From contig URSZ01000038.1 of the NCBI GenBank assembly GCA_900550635.1, forward strand, positions 1-19,480: DNA of 19,480 nt, in the 5' to 3' direction. This DNA comes from an uncultured Prevotella sp. GTDB taxonomy: Bacteria; Bacteroidota; Bacteroidia; Bacteroidales; Bacteroidaceae. Shown here in pieces: positions 1-6,590 of the stretch. The notes under the pieces were generated by a model, which saw only the letters and a program-made list of their open reading frames with translations, did no database searches and was not told the origin of the DNA. Position 1 is the first letter of the stretch, and every line of letters starts with the position of its first letter. Both the position numbers and the translations under genes were made by a program.

Positions 1-299
1 AGAACTTTGTGCGTGTTCCTATAGGGCGGACTTCAAACATAGAATCTACTAATTGGCAACTTGCGGACATTCATTTTTGAAATATGTGCCTTGTATTTTG
101 CCCCCTCTCTTTCCTCGATAAAATAAGGGGTTTTGCAATGCCGTTTTTTAGAATCATTCCAAGCAAAGTGCGGAACTCTCCCGATTAATGGCGTGCGAAT
201 GCGGCGTAAGTTAGGCGGTAAAAGTATTTGGCGAACGAAACGGCGTTTGGCATATAGTTTGTAGTTTATTTTACAGAGAACAATAAAACCTGAACAATT
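1..299. other. Left-edge intergenic region upstream of hsp20
   Basis: No gene can be assigned with confidence. A plus-strand frame is open from base 3 to a TGA at 78-80 and could be the last 25 codons of a gene outside the window. A minus-strand frame starting at ATG 68-70 or 38-40 and running off the left edge is equally possible, so neither is called. The region holds one 21-bp repeat unit (79-99), then C-rich and G-rich blocks (101-105 and 127-130) that could form a weak hairpin before a short T run. It also holds the 11-mer AACTCTCCCGA at 174-184, which recurs near 12066. No promoter with the full TTTG/TAnnTTTG pattern is visible ahead of hsp20. TTTG at 227-230 with TATAGTTTG at 253-261 is a poor candidate. 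Confidence 0.5.
79..99 (+). repeat. Single 21-bp repeat unit, variant core
   Basis: This unit has the GAAA start and TTTT end of the 21-bp family, but its central 13 bases read TATGTGCCTTGTA instead of the palindromic TATGTCAGACATA. It matches the third unit of the array at 12021-12041 in 20 of 21 positions, so the two are related by descent or selection. Bases 61-78 upstream weakly resemble a decayed second unit (GGACAT followed by ATTTTT, with a 2-bp offset), but this is not secure. The unit lies about 200 bp upstream of the hsp20 start. Its function is unknown. Confidence 0.7.
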
Positions 300-731
300 A
301 TGAACAACAGAGGAAATCAAAATTGGCTGCCCGATGTTTTCGGCGATTTTTTCGATAATAACTACATGCGCCGTCCCAGCGGCACCGCACCTGCCATTAA
401 TGTGCTTGAAGGGCGTAACGATTACCGCGTGGAGCTGGCTGCCCCGGGTATGCGCAAAGAGGATTTCAGAATAACGATAAATTCTGAAGGCGACCTCGAG
501 ATACAGATGGAGAAAAGGCATAATGACAGCGACAGCCAGAAAGCCAACGAATACCGCTTCCTGCGCAGAGAGTTCAATTATACCCGTTTCAGCCAGACGC
601 TGATTTTGCCCGACGATGTGGACAAGGAGAAAATCGAGGCAAAAATGAGCGACGGCGTGCTGACAATAATACTTCCGAAAGTGCGCGAGGAAAACGACCC
701 GAAGATTTCGCACAGTATAAACATCGAATAA
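300..731 (+). CDS. Small heat-shock protein, Hsp20/alpha-crystallin family
   Basis: A 143-residue small heat-shock protein, a cytoplasmic ATP-independent holdase that binds unfolding proteins until Hsp70/ClpB can refold them. The N-terminal arm (about residues 1-30) is short and Asn/Phe-rich. The alpha-crystallin domain covers about 31-128, with NVLEGRNDYRVELAAPGMRK near its start and the conserved DGVLTIILPK at 118-127. The C-terminal tail carries an I-N-I motif (140-142), the IxI element that docks into neighbouring subunits during oligomerisation. Length is normal for the family. The ATG at 300 is the only reasonable start. A Cys-rich membrane protein begins 13 bp downstream and is probably co-transcribed. 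No CIRCE-like inverted repeat is visible upstream, so heat-shock control is not evident from the sequence. Confidence 0.95.
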   Translation: MNNRGNQNWLPDVFGDFFDNNYMRRPSGTAPAINVLEGRNDYRVELAAPGMRKEDFRITINSEGDLEIQMEKRHNDSDSQKANEYRFLRREFNYTRFSQTLILPDDVDKEKIEAKMSDGVLTIILPKVREENDPKISHSINIE

Positions 732-744
732 CGTAAACGGCACC

Positions 745-963
745 ATGCAACTCGTACTTGTATACGCAATCGTTATAGCTGCGGCACTGTATGTGGCATA
801 TAAGATATACAGGATGATCGCAAGGAAGGACGGATGTTCGGGTTGCACGGATTGCCCGTGCTGCGGGGAAAGGAAACGCACTACAAATGTTTCGGGCATT
901 AAGAAAAGGAGAAACGACGGCCGCAATGCCTGCGACAAGACCGGTTGCAACCGGAATTTATAG
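745..963 (+). CDS. Small Cys-rich single-span membrane protein, FeoB-associated type
   Basis: A 72-residue protein with one N-terminal membrane span (about residues 3-20, LVLVYAIVIAAALYVAYKIY), a basic stretch, and then a Cys cluster (CSGCTDCPCC, residues 31-40). This layout matches the FeoB-associated Cys-rich membrane proteins (PF12669 type), which usually sit beside ferrous-iron transporter FeoB and are proposed to aid iron transport. That role is poorly tested. Here no feoB is present. The gene instead follows hsp20 by 13 bp, suggesting co-transcription. The C-terminal half is unusually basic (residues 41-72, rich in K, R and N) and has two further Cys (62 and 67), which is not typical of the family. 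Family assignment rests on architecture rather than a long conserved motif. Confidence 0.65.
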   Translation: MQLVLVYAIVIAAALYVAYKIYRMIARKDGCSGCTDCPCCGERKRTTNVSGIKKRRNDGRNACDKTGCNRNL

Positions 964-989
964 GAAAACTTAAAATTAATGCCGTAAAG

Positions 990-1021
990 TTTGGGAGTTT
1001 CGTTAAAACCTGCTACTTTTG
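990..1021 (+). promoter_or_regulatory. Bacteroidota-type promoter of tRNA-Cys
   Basis: A TTTG -33 element at 990-993 and a TACTTTTG -7 element at 1014-1021 (consensus TAnnTTTG) are separated by 20 bp, the spacing expected for the Bacteroidota primary sigma factor. Transcription would begin near 1028, about 10 bp before the mature tRNA. Confidence 0.75.
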
Positions 1022-1037
1022 CACCCGAAACAAAGTT

Positions 1038-1108
1038 GGTGCCTTGACCGAGTGGCTAGGTAACGGTCTGCAAAACCGTGTACAGCAGTTCGAATCTGCT
1101 AGGCACCT
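1038..1108 (+). tRNA. tRNA-Cys (GCA anticodon)
   Basis: A complete cloverleaf can be drawn. The acceptor stem is GGTGCCT (1038-1044) with AGGCACC (1101-1107), all seven pairs. The anticodon stem is ACGGT/ACCGT (1063-1067/1075-1079) around a 7-nt loop CTGCAAA with anticodon GCA at 1070-1072. The T arm is AGCAG/CTGCT closing TTCGAAT (1084-1100). The discriminator base is T1108. CCA is not encoded, so it would be added after transcription. The gene has its own promoter and a strong terminator directly downstream, so it is a monocistronic unit. Confidence 0.97.
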
Positions 1109-1120
1109 CTCCGAATACCA

Positions 1121-1165
1121 AAAGCGCAATTGAGATAGTATCTCGGTTGCGCTTTAATATTTTTA
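1121..1165 (+). terminator. Intrinsic terminator after tRNA-Cys
   Basis: A 16-bp stem, 1121-1136 with 1140-1155, including two G-T pairs, closes a 3-nt loop (1137-1139). It is followed by a T-rich tract (1153-1165). It ends only about 15 bp before the acyltransferase start codon at 1180. Confidence 0.9.
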
Positions 1166-1179
1166 TAAGACAGGATGTT

Positions 1180-2133
1180 ATGGAGCGCGCGATAAGGAAG
1201 TCGAACTTTGAACTTCTCAGGATTGTGGCAATGCTGCTTATTGTGGCACATCATTTCCTGATAGCTACAGGCCGTCTCGATTACAGGTCGGGTACGTTGC
1301 GCGGCGGAGAACTGATGAATTCGTTTTGCGTGGTGGGTGTGAACTGTTTCATACTCATATCCGGCTATTTCGGCATAAAGTTCAAATGGTCCAAGGTGGC
1401 ATGGCTGTTTTACGCGATAGCATTCGTGGCTGCCGTAGATTTCTGTTTGGGAATGACCGGCGCTGCCGTTTTTGATTCCGATTATGCAATAAATACGATA
1501 ATACCTTTTACGAAAAGGCATAACTGGTTCGTTCCTACGTATCTTGCGCTCATGTGTCTGGCGCCGTTGCTTAACAAAGCGTTGAATGCGGCAGGCAAAA
1601 AGGAATTGGGAGGCTGGGTGGCGGTTCTTACGTTATTGAATCTGTATGCTTATTTCTTTACCGTAGGTTCAATCAACCCAAACGGATACACTTTGTTCCA
1701 GTTTATTTATCTTTATGTGTTGGGCTTTTACCTGCGTATGGCCGGCAGGGTAAAGCGCTTTTACTCCATGGCGGTTTACATTGCCGGAGCGTTGGCGGCC
1801 TTTATTATATCGCAAAACGTGCATGCTTCCTATACGGCTTTTGCATACAACAGTCCGCAAGTGCTCGCAGCCTCGGCAGGGCTGTTTCTTTTGTTTTCTT
1901 CATTTGATTTCAGCAGCAGAGTGGTGAACAGTCTTTCGCGTGCCACGTTTGTGGTGTTCCTTTTTCATTATGTGATTCTTAAATGGCTGAACTCTTGCGA
2001 TTCGCTGCCGACGATAATAGCGCTGTATGTATTGGTTTTTATTGCGGCATACATATTGAATGAACTGATGACATTTACTTATTCCGTATTGCACAAGGCG
2101 GTAATGAGAATAACAGGGACAGATAAAGGATAA
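1180..2133 (+). CDS. Membrane acyltransferase, acyltransferase-3 family
   Basis: A 317-residue polytopic membrane protein of the acyltransferase-3 family (PF01757 type), which transfers acetyl or other acyl groups to surface sugars such as O-antigen, capsule or other exported glycans. The N-terminus RKSNFELLRIVAMLLIVAHH contains the hallmark Arg and the His pair before the first span. About ten hydrophobic segments follow to near residue 300. The frame is open upstream across the tRNA and its terminator, so ATG 1180 is chosen: it lies just past the terminator and begins the conserved region. The substrate cannot be read from the sequence. The nearest neighbours (tRNA-Cys and a TamL-like gene) are not glycan genes. 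The 3' end is followed by about 140 bp of non-coding DNA. Confidence 0.85.
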   Translation: MERAIRKSNFELLRIVAMLLIVAHHFLIATGRLDYRSGTLRGGELMNSFCVVGVNCFILISGYFGIKFKWSKVAWLFYAIAFVAAVDFCLGMTGAAVFDSDYAINTIIPFTKRHNWFVPTYLALMCLAPLLNKALNAAGKKELGGWVAVLTLLNLYAYFFTVGSINPNGYTLFQFIYLYVLGFYLRMAGRVKRFYSMAVYIAGALAAFIISQNVHASYTAFAYNSPQVLAASAGLFLLFSSFDFSSRVVNSLSRATFVVFLFHYVILKWLNSCDSLPTIIALYVLVFIAAYILNELMTFTYSVLHKAVMRITGTDKG

Positions 2134-2211
2134 TGATGTAAGTGTTTGTTCAAAAAGCATAAATAGTTAGGCAATGTATGGGTAAGATAGCTGTGTTTGC
2201 TTGGTTTTTTA

Positions 2212-2219
2212 TAATTTTG
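2212..2219 (+). promoter_or_regulatory. Candidate -7 element ahead of the TamL-like gene
   Basis: TAATTTTG matches the TAnnTTTG consensus exactly. No TTTG lies at the expected 19-20 bp upstream (the nearest, 2196-2199, is only 12 bp away), so the promoter is incomplete by consensus. Transcription from here would begin near 2226, after the GTG at 2221. This argues against that GTG as the translation start. Confidence 0.45.
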
Positions 2220-2277
2220 CGTGGTGTACTTCTTTGAACCACACTGTAGAAGAATCAGATTATTCCTGTTTGGGCAA

Positions 2278-4794
2278 TTGAAACGCTATAATTTCATATC
2301 GTTTTTTATGTCTGTGGCTGTAATATTGGCCACAGCGCTTATTTTTTCGGGTTGCTCTTCAAAGAAGTTTTTAAGCAAGGATGAACGCATATTGTCTTCA
2401 GTAAGCGTAAAGTCCGATGACAAGCATTTTAACGCCAAAAACTATTTGCGCTACGTGCGCCAAAAGCCGAATTCACGCTGGTTCGGCGTATTAAAAGTCC
2501 CTTTGGGCGTGTATTGCCTGGCCAGTAAGGACACGGTAAAGCATAAGAAGAACATATTCCGTAAAATAGGGGAGGCCCCTGTTGTTTATGATTCTCTGCT
2601 TACAAAAGTTTCGGCAGACAATATACGGTCAGTGCTTTATAATACCGGATACTTGCATGCGCGGGTTGATGTTAATGAAATTCATAACAGACATAAGACA
2701 AAAGTAGAGTATCTAATCATTCCCGGCGATTTATATACGGTAGACAAGATTGTTTGGAACGTAGAAAATGAAGGAGTACGTAATATTATAAAGAAAGATT
2801 CCGCCTCGTCGCTTCTGCATGCGGGTATGGCGTGCGATGTAGGAATACTGTCTTCCGAGAGGAATCGTATAATAAGGTTGTTGCAGGATAACGGATATTA
2901 TGGAATAAACCGCGATTTCGTAACTTTCAGTGCTGATACATCGGCTTTCTCAAAGAACGTGGCATTATCGGTACGCATAGCGCACGTAGGAAACGAGGAA
3001 GACTCGATAAAGGCATACAAGAAGTATAATATAGAGAATGTAAATGTTTATTGTAACACTGAAGAAAACGATGATTCGAATGCTTCGGAAAATGACGGGC
3101 AGGAAATAAGCAAGGCGCCGCTGAAAGTATATGATTACGATATTTTGTTGAAAGGTAACAAACCTTTTCCTGGCGGAGGCAAGTTCCGCTTTTATGGGAG
3201 CAGGATACTGAGGCATAAAACTCTTATGCGTAATATAGATTTCCGACCTGGCACGCTGTTTAACCAAACAAAGGTAGAAAACACGTATCGTAATCTCGGA
3301 AATATCTCGATAGTGAATTTTGCTACGGTTAGAATGGTAGAGCCGGCGGCTTCTGTAGCAGAAAGCAATGCTTCAATACAAGGTATTACCTTGCAAGGCA
3401 CAGATAGTTTAAAAGGCGATTCCTTGCAGGTAGCACGAGCAGGAGGGATCTCCGTCGTTACTAAAAATGATTCCGTACAACATTTGGAAGCAAACATATT
3501 TATAAAGACCAAAGACATAAACACGGTAAGTTTTGAAGTTGAAGGTACCAACATGGCCGGAGACTTGGGGGCCGCAGCTGCTTTTTCTTTTGAAAACCGA
3601 AATGTTTTTCACGGAGGCGAAACTTTCGGGATAAAACTTCGTGGAGCTTTTGAAGCAATAAAAGGACTTGAAGGCTACGACAATAATGAGAATTACATTG
3701 AAGGTAGCGTAGAGATGAGTTTGAAAATGCCGCTGCTCGTTTTGCCTTTCAGAAGTAGTTCACACAAGCGTAACTCTATGGTTAATTCAGAAGTCTCCGT
3801 TATTTATAATTCGCAGGATCGCCCAGAGTTCCACAGGCGAACACTCACGGCGGGCTGGAGGTATACCTGGAGTTCGTGGCAAAAGAAATTGCAACACCGT
3901 TTTGATTTCCTAAGCCTGAACTATGTTTTCATGCCTTGGATTTCGGAAGCTTTCAGGCGCGATTATCTTGACAACACTTCCTCGCGCAATTCTGTTTTGA
4001 GGTATTCTTATGAGGACCTCTTCATAATGCGCAGTGCTTACAATGTTGTTTTCAATTCTCAAGGAAGCAAACGCACCGGACTGATGGATTACAACAGTAA
4101 TTCTTATCAGATTCGTCTTGGTGTTGAGACGGCCGGCAATTTTCTGTACCTTATTTCCAAATTGTTTAACGGTAGTAAGAACGAAGACGGCCATTACAAA
4201 CTGTTCAATATAGCATTTGCGCAATATGCAAAGTTTGATTTCGACTTTGTAAAGAATTTTGTTATCGACAACCGCAATGCCCTGGCTTTTCATGTAGGTT
4301 TCGGTCTTGCGCTTCCTTACGGAAATGCTACGATAATTCCTTATGAGAAGCGTTACTTCGCTGGAGGCGCTAATTCTGTACGTGGTTGGGGCGTGCGGGA
4401 GCTCGGTCCGGGAAAATACATCGGTCGTGATGGAAAAGTAGACTTTATCAATCAGACGGGTAATATAAAGTTCGATATAAATTTGGAATATCGCACTTAT
4501 TTGTTCTGGAAACTGCACGGCGCTGTATTTGTTGATGCCGGTAATGTTTGGACTACACGAGATTATTCGGACCAGCAGGGTGGCAAATTCACTTTCGACA
4601 ATTTCTATAAGCAAATCGCCGTTGCATACGGGTTAGGTTTGCGTTTGAACCTCGATTACTTTGTGTTGCGTTTCGACGGTGGAATGAAGGCTGTCAATCC
4701 TGTTTACAGTGACAGCCGGCGTCATTTCCCTATTATCCATCCGAAGTTCTCACGCGACTTTACTTTTCATTTTGCCGTAGGTCTTCCATTTTAA
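2278..4794 (+). CDS. TamL-like lipidated BamA/TamA (Omp85) outer-membrane assembly protein
   Basis: An Omp85-family outer-membrane protein with a lipobox, the architecture of Bacteroidota TamL, which is thought to work with inner-membrane TamB in envelope biogenesis. Starting at TTG 2278 gives a good signal peptide: KR at 2-3, a hydrophobic stretch, then IFSG with Cys at residue 26. The ATG at 2308 would lose the positive charges, and the GTG at 2221 lies before the predicted transcript start. POTRA-like periplasmic domains follow (roughly residues 30-360, interrupted by a low-complexity stretch near 250-285). The C-terminal half is a 16-strand-type barrel with the family's conserved L6 motif VRGWG at about 701-705. 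The C-terminus ends in Phe, as usual for outer-membrane barrels. No tamB is present in the window. The last 35 bp overlap the convergent lipoprotein gene. Confidence 0.88.
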   Translation: MKRYNFISFFMSVAVILATALIFSGCSSKKFLSKDERILSSVSVKSDDKHFNAKNYLRYVRQKPNSRWFGVLKVPLGVYCLASKDTVKHKKNIFRKIGEAPVVYDSLLTKVSADNIRSVLYNTGYLHARVDVNEIHNRHKTKVEYLIIPGDLYTVDKIVWNVENEGVRNIIKKDSASSLLHAGMACDVGILSSERNRIIRLLQDNGYYGINRDFVTFSADTSAFSKNVALSVRIAHVGNEEDSIKAYKKYNIENVNVYCNTEENDDSNASENDGQEISKAPLKVYDYDILLKGNKPFPGGGKFRFYGSRILRHKTLMRNIDFRPGTLFNQTKVENTYRNLGNISIVNFATVRMVEPAASVAESNASIQGITLQGTDSLKGDSLQVARAGGISVVTKNDSVQHLEANIFIKTKDINTVSFEVEGTNMAGDLGAAAAFSFENRNVFHGGETFGIKLRGAFEAIKGLEGYDNNENYIEGSVEMSLKMPLLVLPFRSSSHKRNSMVNSEVSVIYNSQDRPEFHRRTLTAGWRYTWSSWQKKLQHRFDFLSLNYVFMPWISEAFRRDYLDNTSSRNSVLRYSYEDLFIMRSAYNVVFNSQGSKRTGLMDYNSNSYQIRLGVETAGNFLYLISKLFNGSKNEDGHYKLFNIAFAQYAKFDFDFVKNFVIDNRNALAFHVGFGLALPYGNATIIPYEKRYFAGGANSVRGWGVRELGPGKYIGRDGKVDFINQTGNIKFDINLEYRTYLFWKLHGAVFVDAGNVWTTRDYSDQQGGKFTFDNFYKQIAVAYGLGLRLNLDYFVLRFDGGMKAVNPVYSDSRRHFPIIHPKFSRDFTFHFAVGLPF

Positions 4795-5200
4795 CACGCC
4801 ACTTGTCTTTGATACGCACCAGCTTGAATGTGTAGGTACGTTTTTCATGGTGCACGGACATAGCCTTCCCGATAGAGTCAAGAGCCGTTTCATTCGTCAC
4901 GCATACCGTTGCCGTGGCAGATGTGTCGTTTATTATTTCGATAGCTTCAACGGCTACCGAAGGCGTGTCGGTTACTCCGTGCAGGTATTCTATTGCTTTT
5001 TCATTAAGGTTTGACGCGAGGAATTCTATGGTGCGCCGCGATTCGGGCGTTGCTAATGTCAAGGCCTCTGCATATTTGTAGTTGAACAGTTTGTCGGAAA
5101 AATTGTATGCCGTTTCGTGTATAAGTTTCTCCTCGTCGTTTTTGCTGCACGACATTAGCGACAATGTTGATATTATAATAAATGCAATGGTTGTTTTCAT
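4760..5200 (-). CDS. Small lipoprotein, DUF4878/NTF2-like
   Basis: A 146-residue exported lipoprotein. From the ATG at 5200 the protein opens MKTTIAFIIISTLSLMSC, a short basic N-region, hydrophobic core and lipobox with Cys18. An in-frame ATG four codons upstream (5212) would put extra charged residues ahead and leave almost no leader after the predicted transcript start. The mature part is about 128 residues, predicted mixed alpha/beta, with a C-terminal YTFKLVRIKDKWRVKMEDLR segment resembling the final strands of DUF4878 or other NTF2-like lipoproteins of Bacteroidales. No catalytic motif is visible and no function is known. It is transcribed toward the TamL-like gene and its coding end overlaps that gene by 35 bp. 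Confidence 0.8.
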   Translation of the reverse strand: MKTTIAFIIISTLSLMSCSKNDEEKLIHETAYNFSDKLFNYKYAEALTLATPESRRTIEFLASNLNEKAIEYLHGVTDTPSVAVEAIEIINDTSATATVCVTNETALDSIGKAMSVHHEKRTYTFKLVRIKDKWRVKMEDLRQNEK

Positions 5201-5222
5201 GAGCTTTTGCAAAACAGATTTA

Positions 5223-5230
5223 CAAATTTA
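5223..5230 (-). promoter_or_regulatory. Candidate -7 element of the small lipoprotein gene
   Basis: On the minus strand this reads TAAATTTG, an exact TAnnTTTG match. It would start transcription near 5217, giving a leader of about 17 nt to the ATG at 5200. No TTTG is found 19-20 bp upstream. Confidence 0.45.
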
Positions 5231-5272
5231 GCAAACCTCGGTGTTATGTGCGGTAACTAACGAGTGGAATAA

Positions 5273-5304
5273 TTTGTGTGTCATACCGTTTTTTGTTAAT
5301 TTCG
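5273..5304 (+). promoter_or_regulatory. Promoter of the MBL-fold hydrolase gene
   Basis: TTTG at 5273-5276 and TAATTTCG at 5297-5304 (one mismatch to TAnnTTTG) are separated by 20 bp. Transcription would begin near 5311, about 17 nt before the ATG at 5328. This supports that start over the earlier in-frame codons from 5241. Confidence 0.65.
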
Positions 5305-5327
5305 TATCAATTTTTAAAATCGGAATT

Positions 5328-6119
5328 ATGCTAAGATTCCTTTCATTCGGCAGTGGAAGCAGTGGGAACTGTTATTACTTGGAATCTGACGGAGAAAGTA
5401 TCATCATAGACGCGGGAGTGGGTATACGCACGCTTAAGAAGTATTTCCACGACTATGGTATAAACCAGGCTAAGATAAAATCCATATTTGTTACGCACGA
5501 CCACACAGACCATGTGGCTGCCGTGCCGGCTCTTGCCGCGTACTTGCATGTACCCGTATATGCCACGCCAATAGTTCACGAACGTATAAATACCAATTTC
5601 CGTATTCGCAACAAGATTCCCAAACCGCTGGTTCGTGTTGTTGAAAAGGAGGATTCTATTCAGGTAGGCAGTTTTACCGTTTGTGCGTTCAATGTGCCGC
5701 ACGATAGTGCAGACTGTTCGGGATATACGGTTTCGGCCGGGGGAAAGAACTTTGTCATAGTTACCGATTGCGGAAGAGTAACCGACCGGATAGTTCGTAG
5801 TGTGCACGAAGCTGATTACCTTGTGCTTGAAACCAATTACGACCGCGAAATGCTCCAAAACGGGCGTTATCCGCATTATTTGAAAAAGCGTATAGTCAGT
5901 TCTGTTGGCCACCTTTCTAATGATATGGCGGCCCGTCTGCTTGCTGATGAAAAGCCGAAACGTTTGCAACAGCTTTTCCTTTGTCATTTGAGCGAGAATA
6001 ACAATACGCCGCAGATTGTCGCGCAGGTTATTGACGAGGCTTTAAGGTCGTATGCTTCCGAGGCTGTTTTCCATGTCTTGGCCAGGCGTAAGCCAACAGG
6101 TTTTTTTGAACTCGTCTGA
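5328..6119 (+). CDS. YycJ-type MBL-fold metal-dependent hydrolase
   Basis: A 263-residue cytoplasmic metallo-beta-lactamase-fold protein of the YycJ/WalJ group. It opens MLRFLSFGSGSSGNCYYLES, typical of this group, and carries the metal-binding HxHxDH motif as THDHTDH (His57, Asp58, His59, Asp61, His62). Further metal ligands are expected at the VPHDSAD and VTDCGR segments and at CHLS near the C-terminus. Members of this group are proposed to be 5'-3' exonucleases or nucleases linked to DNA repair, and in Firmicutes to the WalRK cell-wall regulon. The substrate here is unknown. The start is set by the promoter and by the conserved N-terminus. The insertion sequence begins only 20 bp after the stop codon, so any original terminator may have been displaced. 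Confidence 0.88.
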   Translation: MLRFLSFGSGSSGNCYYLESDGESIIIDAGVGIRTLKKYFHDYGINQAKIKSIFVTHDHTDHVAAVPALAAYLHVPVYATPIVHERINTNFRIRNKIPKPLVRVVEKEDSIQVGSFTVCAFNVPHDSADCSGYTVSAGGKNFVIVTDCGRVTDRIVRSVHEADYLVLETNYDREMLQNGRYPHYLKKRIVSSVGHLSNDMAARLLADEKPKRLQQLFLCHLSENNNTPQIVAQVIDEALRSYASEAVFHVLARRKPTGFFELV

Positions 6120-6139
6120 AGTTTGCATAGCTTCTTAGG

Positions 6140-6162
6140 GGGGCAGTAGAAATTTAGTGGGG
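6140..6162 (+). repeat. Left terminal inverted repeat of the IS
   Basis: Twenty-three bases identical to the reverse complement of 7540-7562. Two further G residues (6138-6139) precede it, making a run of six, so the exact outer boundary could be up to two bases further left. Confidence 0.92.
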
Positions 6163-6203
6163 GATTTGTTTTTATATTGAGAATGTATTCCGACCTTTGC
6201 CTT

Positions 6204-6590
6204 ATGGAAAAGAATCAATTGGAATTGCTTGCGCGTATCGTGCTGCCTTCAGAAATATTGGATTATTTTGAGATAACAAGTGTGGAACAGACTTCGACGG
6301 AAATTCGGATTCATCTGGATGAACTGATGAATCCGAATCTATCTTGTGATGTGCATTTCGAATCCAAAGGCTTCATGGAGGCTGTGAACGTTACCGATTT
6401 CCCGATCCGCGACCATAAGGTCATACTGGTCATACGCCGTCGCAGGTGGACCGACCTGCGTACAGGCAAGAGTTTCAGCCTTCCAATCAGCCTTGAGATA
6501 GCCTGCAAAGGAACCCGTTACTCCAAGGAGTTCGGGGCTTTTTTAAAAGAGACGTATGGAGACATCCCCGGTGACCTGCCGTACGCTTGA
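6204..6590 (+). CDS. ISAon1-type transposase N-terminal region protein
   Basis: A 128-residue protein encoded by the first frame of the insertion sequence. The start MEKNQLELLARIVLP and the central FESKGF...DFPIRDHKV...IRRRRWTD...GK segment match the separate N-terminal region proteins of ISAon1-type elements. They are presumed to form the DNA-binding part that recognises the inverted ends. TTG 6177 and ATG 6183 are in-frame alternatives, but ATG 6204 gives the N-terminus usual in the family. The last 35 bp overlap the transposase frame, which lies in the +1 frame relative to this one. The two parts could be made separately by coupled initiation or as a fusion by frameshifting. Confidence 0.85.
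   Translation: MEKNQLELLARIVLPSEILDYFEITSVEQTSTEIRIHLDELMNPNLSCDVHFESKGFMEAVNVTDFPIRDHKVILVIRRRRWTDLRTGKSFSLPISLEIACKGTRYSKEFGAFLKETYGDIPGDLPYA

Noticed and set aside
3..80. Possible 3' end of a plus-strand gene entering from the left edge
   Set aside because: The frame is open, but so is an alternative minus-strand frame, and 25 codons without a motif cannot decide between them.
33..950. Minus-strand frame of 305 codons opposite hsp20 and the Cys-rich gene
   Set aside because: It covers two recognisable plus-strand genes plus non-coding repeat sequence and shows no domain of its own.
1078..1179. Extended N-terminus of the acyltransferase
   Set aside because: These 34 codons lie over the tRNA 3' half and its terminator. 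The conserved protein begins at 1180.
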